A DNA stretch of 64,000 nucleotides from Pilaira anomala (Eukaryota; Mucoromycota; Mucoromycetes; Mucorales; Mucoraceae): assembly GCA_025716855.1 (NCBI GenBank), contig JAIXMQ010000084.1, forward strand, positions 1-64,000, written 5' to 3'. The notes beneath the pieces are model-generated. The model was not told where the DNA came from, did no database searches, and saw nothing but the letters and a program-made list of their open reading frames with translations. A program made the position numbers and the translations under genes. Positions 58,812 through 64,000 of the stretch are shown here, one piece after another. Within the stretch, counting starts at the first letter, position 1, and the number at the start of each line of letters is the position of its first letter.

Positions 58812-60672
58812 TTAATTTCGAATTGCTTTTATTCCTACAATGACATCAGCATTATTTTGAGACTTTTCGTTCGATATCATGATTATTTCATCATTTCCTC
58901 TTCTTCTAACCTGAACAAGCTGGTTTAAAATATCCTTAGAGGTTATCATGCCAAGTAGACCAGATTCTAATTCTGCTCCAATGGTTGTAGGGTTACTTGA
59001 GACCGTTCCTTCTTCGCTAATATCGTACTCGTTGGTAGCTTGTTTCTGACAGAAATGACAACTAGATCCAAAGAGACGCCGGATACGACACTTGATACTA
59101 TTTCGATGTTTCTTAAACGCTTTTGTCTCAATTGACGCAATCTCACGTGCTGCTGCTTCAAGTTCCTCCCTGTTAGTTTTAATATCAAGTTCTGTACGAT
59201 AAACTAGAACTACTTGAGTTTTACTGTTGATGAAACTCCAGTTTTTAGCTTTTTTTTTAAAGAACATTATTTCATATATATCAAAACTTACTTTTCATTT
59301 CTAAACAACATGTCCATCACATCTAAAACAGAATCTCTTGAAGAAGCTGTCAAATATCTTTCTAATTTAAATTTACCAATAGGTTTTAGGAACTCTTTCT
59401 CTTCCAATGCATTTAAATACTATGATATAAACATTGTATATGAATAAATTGAATCATTTCTCGGCTCTTTTTTTTTTTTTTTTTTTTTTTGTTTTTTTTT
59501 TGCAAGCCGAACTTTTCAGAAAAAAAAGTGTGTACCTTTAATTCTATAACACCAAGGATACGATAATCTTCTGGTTTAATTCCAGAAGTAGTAGTTTCCT
59601 CATAAACAGAAATATGTGTATATCCACTATTTTGATACTGTTGTACTTCTGAAGGAGTCAAGATAACATTATGTTTCAACATCAACATATTACTTGCCGG
59701 TGTTGTTATTTGAACTGCATATTCTTGTTGCATGTCTAATATGTTTTGTAGAACTGTGACAGTTTTATGATGTAAAGTACCGTCATCAAACTTAGAACTA
59801 TCATGAAGCTCTACCAATGCTTTGAATTCTAATTTAAATATATAAGTATATCACTTATAAAAAATTATATAGATCGTAATATATATATATATACCTGACA
59901 CACCATAAGTAAATCCTGTATGTGTACCTAATAAAAAATCTAAAAACTTGGATATAGGCCAAGATATAATAAACCAAACGCCAATGAGAATCCTTACTGG
60001 GTAAGCAAATAATGCACCAATAGCTAAACCGTGCTTAGAAAAGATGGCTTGAGGAATGATCTCTGAGAACATGACGAGCAATGCAGTAGATACAATGACA
60101 GATATAAAGCCTATACATACAATTTGATAAATAAAACATGTAACTAACAAATTCAATCATTGTTTTTTTTTTCTGTACCTGTACTAAAGATACCATCAAA
60201 TAAAATGGGTAAAGTTTCATTTAATACAGTATTCGTTAACAATAAAGTAGTTAATAAGATGTGCCCATTTTTACGAATAGGAATGATTCGAGAAGCGTAA
60301 TATTTTTGTTGAGGCGTCCCTGCAATTTCTAGAATTGCTAAATTGGTTGTATCCAAAGACATCTATTATACATTTAAGAAATAAAAATGTTAGACAGGCA
60401 ACATGTTGCATGCATAGAATTTATCGTGTTACCAAACCAAGAGTTAAACCTACATAATAGATGATATGATGAGTTATGCATGGTATAATATAGATACCAC
60501 TTTATCATTTACCAGCAATTATTCCACTGATTAACACCAAAAAAACAATAGCTACAATTTGTCCCCAGAATTCCCCTGACTTAGTATTTACTTCATGATA
60601 TTCTTCTCCATGTCCGGCTAAAACTGACGTTACAAAAAAAAATAAAGCACATATAGAAGGTTTTATTGCCAT
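58812..60672 (-). CDS. CNNM/MAM3-type DUF21 and CBS-domain membrane protein
   Basis: Family implicated in divalent-metal (Mg2+, Mn2+) homeostasis; yeast Mam3 is vacuolar. Exons 60672-60513, 60449-60433 (17 nt), 60362-60179, 60110-59895, 59828-59536, 59419-59292 and 59223-58812 (or from 59235) give 469 or 473 residues. A signal peptide MAIKPSICALFFFVTSVLAG precedes the DUF21 domain: IAGLTLGLMSLDTTNLAI, assembled from three exons, TLLLTNTVLNETLPILFDG, SEIIPQAIFSKHGLAIGA and FLLGTHTGFTYGVSEFKALV. A CBS pair follows (MLMLKHNVILTP, GVIELKYLNALEEKEF, SVLDVMDMLFRNE, VVLVYRTELD, LLGMITSKDILNQL). About 70 residues with a CHFCQKQ motif are inserted inside the second CBS. Two acceptors 12 nt apart fit exon 7; both keep phase. 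Confidence 0.88.
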
Positions 60673-61041
60673 GACTTTATGTAAAAAAAAAAAAAAAAAG
60701 TATATTTCAAAAAAAAAAGAAAAAAGAAGAGAAATAAAAAAAATAAAAAAAAAATGAAATCAATGCGCTTTATATCATGGAAATTCCCAAATGACACATG
60801 TGCACCCAAATAATAATATAATAATAATAATATTAAAAAAAGAGAAGGTTTATTTTAACGATAACGAATATGTTCAATACGAATAATACGATATTAACAT
60901 GTATGTAAAAAAGGAAAAAAAAAAAAATAGTAGATTGTCTTTACATTACTCTCTCCTTTATCATTATAAGTTTATTCTGGACCGAGAATAATAAAAAAAA
61001 AAAAAAAAAAAAAAAATGCAAATTGAACCATCAATGCTTTA
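60673..61041. other. Intergenic between two minus-strand genes
   Basis: Promoter of the CNNM-type gene and 3' end of COG3. A and T runs only. Confidence 0.5.
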
Positions 61042-62788
61042 TCATTGATCTTTCAATTGAGATATCCAAACTGCAATTGATTCTGTTGACATTGGCGGTG
61101 TATCCATCTTTTGAATTCTTCCTTCCTCTTTAGATTCTATTTGAACTCTAGTTAAAAATGATCTATACTCTTCAATAATACTTGTCTATGCAAATGTATG
61201 AGTATATATCTATTATTATTATTTTAAAGAAAAGAAATATCTCTGTACCTCTATTGGTTTCATCAAAATTTGTTCCATTTTATAATCATTAATGTAATCA
61301 CCAAGTTTTCTAGTGACAAACTTTATTCTTTCTTCTACGGCTTCCCTAAATTGATCAATTGCTTCTTGTACATCTCCTACACTAAATATATTAATAAGAC
61401 TGAAAGAGAAAGAGAGAGAGAGAGGGAATGGGTGAATATTTACTCGCACTTAATTTTTGTATTGTTATTGATTTATCATCATTTATTTTAGTTGCAACTG
61501 CTGCTGGTAGAATTGCCGATAACTATTAAAAATGCTTAATAACAACAAAAAAAAAAACATTGAACTGAGGAGTGATTTTTTTTTTTTACCTTGATTAAGA
61601 AAGCCGTCAGAGGTTCCACACAACTATTAACACAATGATTAATAAATTCTTCACACACTCTTTTAATTTGAAAATCGATCTCTCTTCTTGAGTCTAAACT
61701 GACTTCAACTACGCGTGGCATTCCACGCTGTGCTAAACCGATTAAAGCATTTGGATTAAACATAAATGACTTTTGCTGTTGAAATGATGAAAGGGATCCT
61801 ACATGTTTTTGTTATTCATCACGTTTCATATGTGTGTATAAGATTAATTTACCTGTGACATGCGAAAAATCCAAGGTTTTTCCTGCATGAACCAAATTAG
61901 CTTCAAACGGAGCAAGTTGTTCTTTTAAAACAAGTAAATTCTTAATTAAAAATAATTCACCATCAAGGCGAGACTATGATATTCATCATGTTAGTATGAT
62001 AAAATTCCCCTTCTTTTTTTTTTTTTTTTGTTTTTTTTTAAAAAAAAAGTTACCTTCAAGTTGGTTACAGTTTCACTTGCTCTTTGTAGTGATTCGTTAC
62101 ATAAAGAAACTGCCTCCTGTGCTAAATCCTCAAAAACACCAGTCTAATATATAACAAATTAGTTAACATTATATATATATATATATAAAAAAACGCCATA
62201 TGAAATGTACCTGAACACAACGGTAAAGTTTAGATAATATCCAAAGTGTCTTTTGTAAAGTAGGAAACCAGCCATGATTGGTATCCGAGGGTAAATTAGA
62301 TCGACTGGATTGAATTGACTGTGTATCTGAAGAATTATCTTCTTCGATTTTTAATGTAGCAGAAGCTGTAGCATCTAATACCACTGAAGATTTCTGTCTT
62401 TCTTCTCCTTCTACTTTTTCCTTTGAACGTGTGATTTCAAAATCTTGAGGTTTAGGTTGATAATTTTGAATATCGTTGTGTATAAACATTTGAGATCGAA
62501 ATACTAATCTGCCTTGTGCATCTTCCATTACATTTTGGATAAGATGACCAAATTTAACCTCGTTTTTATCCTCTACTACACCAATTGCTTTTAATTAAAA
62601 AAAAATCTGTTAGCATGTATATATTATCTGACGGCTGAAACTTACCAAAATCATTTTCATCTTGCATTACATACATCATAAATACATTGCATAATTCAGA
62701 GAGTGTTGTGATATCATTTTCATGAATAATACGTGGTCGAAGATAATCATACAAATAACTAGTTAATAAATCCAAATAGTTGCTGAAA

Positions 62789-62823
<35 letters not shown>

Positions 62824-64000
62824 GAAAATGGTGTAAGTTTAAATCAAAATACGACAATTAAAACTTACTATAATTCTTGTTCTCCAGCTTTTTGAAAGAA
62901 ATTATAAAATAAATTATATTCATCAGAACATAAACTCATCATATAAGCACACCCATTTTTAGCCTACAAAAGAATAACAAAAAAATGAATAAAAACATAA
63001 AAAAAAATATATATATATATTATCTACTTACAAATCCTAATAAATCTTTATCATTGGGACCCAACTGTTGAATCTTTTTAGATATCAATGGACTCAATAA
63101 CTGTTGTCTCGTTTGAAAATAAGCTTGCAACATATCTTCATACAAAGACTGATATTCTTTATGTCCTTCACATCTTTTCTCCACTTGTACAGTGAGTGAC
63201 TTGATAGTAGATGCAATTGTTTTGAATTTCACGTAATACATTGTCATTTGTTTACCCAAAGTTGCATCCTTGGTATTTACTTGTTTGTATACCTCATAAC
63301 CTAAATTCTTGAGGGTTGAAACCACATACATCTTGATCAATGTGATACCTTTTGTCATACATTGTCTGAAACGCATCAAATATAACTCTGAATCACGATA
63401 CTCATGATGATCCTGCATATACTGTATACATTCATCCAACTTGGTCAACATGGGTATAAACTCTTCATTCAGACAAATATCATCTCCAGGCGAATTAAAT
63501 AATTTTGCTATTGGTTCCAATTGATTAAAATAAGCTAACCGTTCCGCAAGTCCATCCGCTAAACGCGTTAATCGGTCCTCTTCTTCTAAAAGTGTCTCGC
63601 ATGCGGTCTGTAAAGACCTGGTCCTTAAATCCACAAACGAATAATCCTTTTCTAAATCATCAAATAATTCACATGTCACCTTTAAATCCTCCAAGAAATC
63701 ATCGCATGCTTGTCGATAGTATTCGACCATAGATAGATGGTTACGATACACATCTTCTTGTCCCTTTTCCATCTCATTTTCAATACCTGAAAACCAGTCG
63801 TAAAACTCTTGTAAACTCTCGATTGGTTTTTCACTACCAATCGCGTGCGCTCCGTTCTTTTCGGCGGCTGTATCTGCTGCTGTTGCTTCTGCAAGAAGAT
63901 CGGCTGTAGACAAATTGTGTTTTAAGGTACCTAAAAGTCGAGATGACAGTGCATGAGCATTGAAGGGACTGACTGGTTGAATGTGATCGGGCGTGCCTAT
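61042..64000 (-). CDS. COG3: Conserved oligomeric Golgi complex subunit 3, 5' end truncated
   Basis: Sec34-type subunit of the COG tethering complex, which holds retrograde vesicles at the Golgi. Ten exons are visible on the minus strand: 64000-63032 (open at the window edge), 62963-62869, 62782-62646, 62587-62211, 62143-62054, 61973-61853, 61798-61590, 61522-61444, 61376-61249 and 61185-61042. All join in phase to 782 residues. The Sec34 N-terminal block includes LQEFYDWFSGIENEMEKGQE, YRQACDDFLEDL, ACETLLEEEDRLTRLADGLA and MTKGITLIKMYVV. DGELFLIKNLLVLKEQLAPF is the classic C-terminal Sec34 motif. The last exon ends WISQLKDQ. The start codon lies beyond the right edge; the frame is still open at 64000. 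With COPA at the other end of the window it is a second Golgi-traffic gene, but linkage is probably chance. Confidence 0.93.

Overview
This window reads as a nuclear contig from an early-diverging filamentous fungus, most likely Mucoromycota (Mucorales-like). The reasons are the very high A+T content, short GT-AG introns (about 50-120 nt), long poly-A/poly-T runs nearly everywhere, a Sel1-repeat gene with decaying relatives beside it, a two-domain gene of a fungal family I associate with DUF8032, and fungal-type orthologues such as GLT1, HOM2, GSY and GUP1. I do not claim a species. No bacterial operon, CRISPR array, rRNA or convincing tRNA was seen.

Layout, left to right: COPI alpha subunit COPA (minus, 3' end cut by the left edge); two tiny spliced candidate ORFs in its upstream region; a 60-residue CCHC zinc-knuckle gene that only appears after splicing (minus); an F-box gene (minus); a gap with a BED-finger-like fossil; tRNA dimethylallyltransferase (plus); a heat-shock-factor gene (plus); a 4-kb gap with one clear and one doubtful decayed Sel1 copy; the intact Sel1-repeat gene (minus); a transposon zone with a PIF/Harbinger fossil that has lost its catalytic core and, beside it, an intact-looking Tc1/mariner element (perfect 37-bp inverted repeats, TA duplication, uninterrupted 324-residue transposase); a 3-kb gap; NADH-glutamate synthase (plus).

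The right half is denser: ribosomal protein eS24 (minus), aspartate-semialdehyde dehydrogenase (minus), a KH-like RNA-binding protein (plus), a 4-kb gap, a protein with two copies of one fungal domain (plus), a CUE plus SANT/Myb protein (plus), an 80-residue unknown protein, glycogen synthase, a ZNG1/CobW zinc-chaperone GTPase and the MBOAT protein GUP1 (all plus), then on the minus strand an EngB-type mitochondrial GTPase, a mitochondrial N/R/P-rich unknown, a CNNM/MAM3-type transporter-like protein and COG3 (5' end cut by the right edge).

Functionally the set is mostly housekeeping: Golgi traffic (COPA, COG3), nitrogen and amino-acid metabolism (GLT1, HOM2), glycogen, translation (eS24, tRNA modification), metal and lipid homeostasis (ZNG1, CNNM, GUP1) and regulation (HSF, SANT, twin-domain protein). 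Neighbours do not form an obvious pathway cluster. The unusual content is in the gaps: mobile-element remains at different stages of decay, a probable poly-A-tailed mini-insertion with 14-bp direct repeats, short genes hidden by introns, and extreme T runs placed in intron polypyrimidine tracts. All exon borders were read by eye from splice motifs, reading phase and remembered family sequence; none was checked against RNA or a database.
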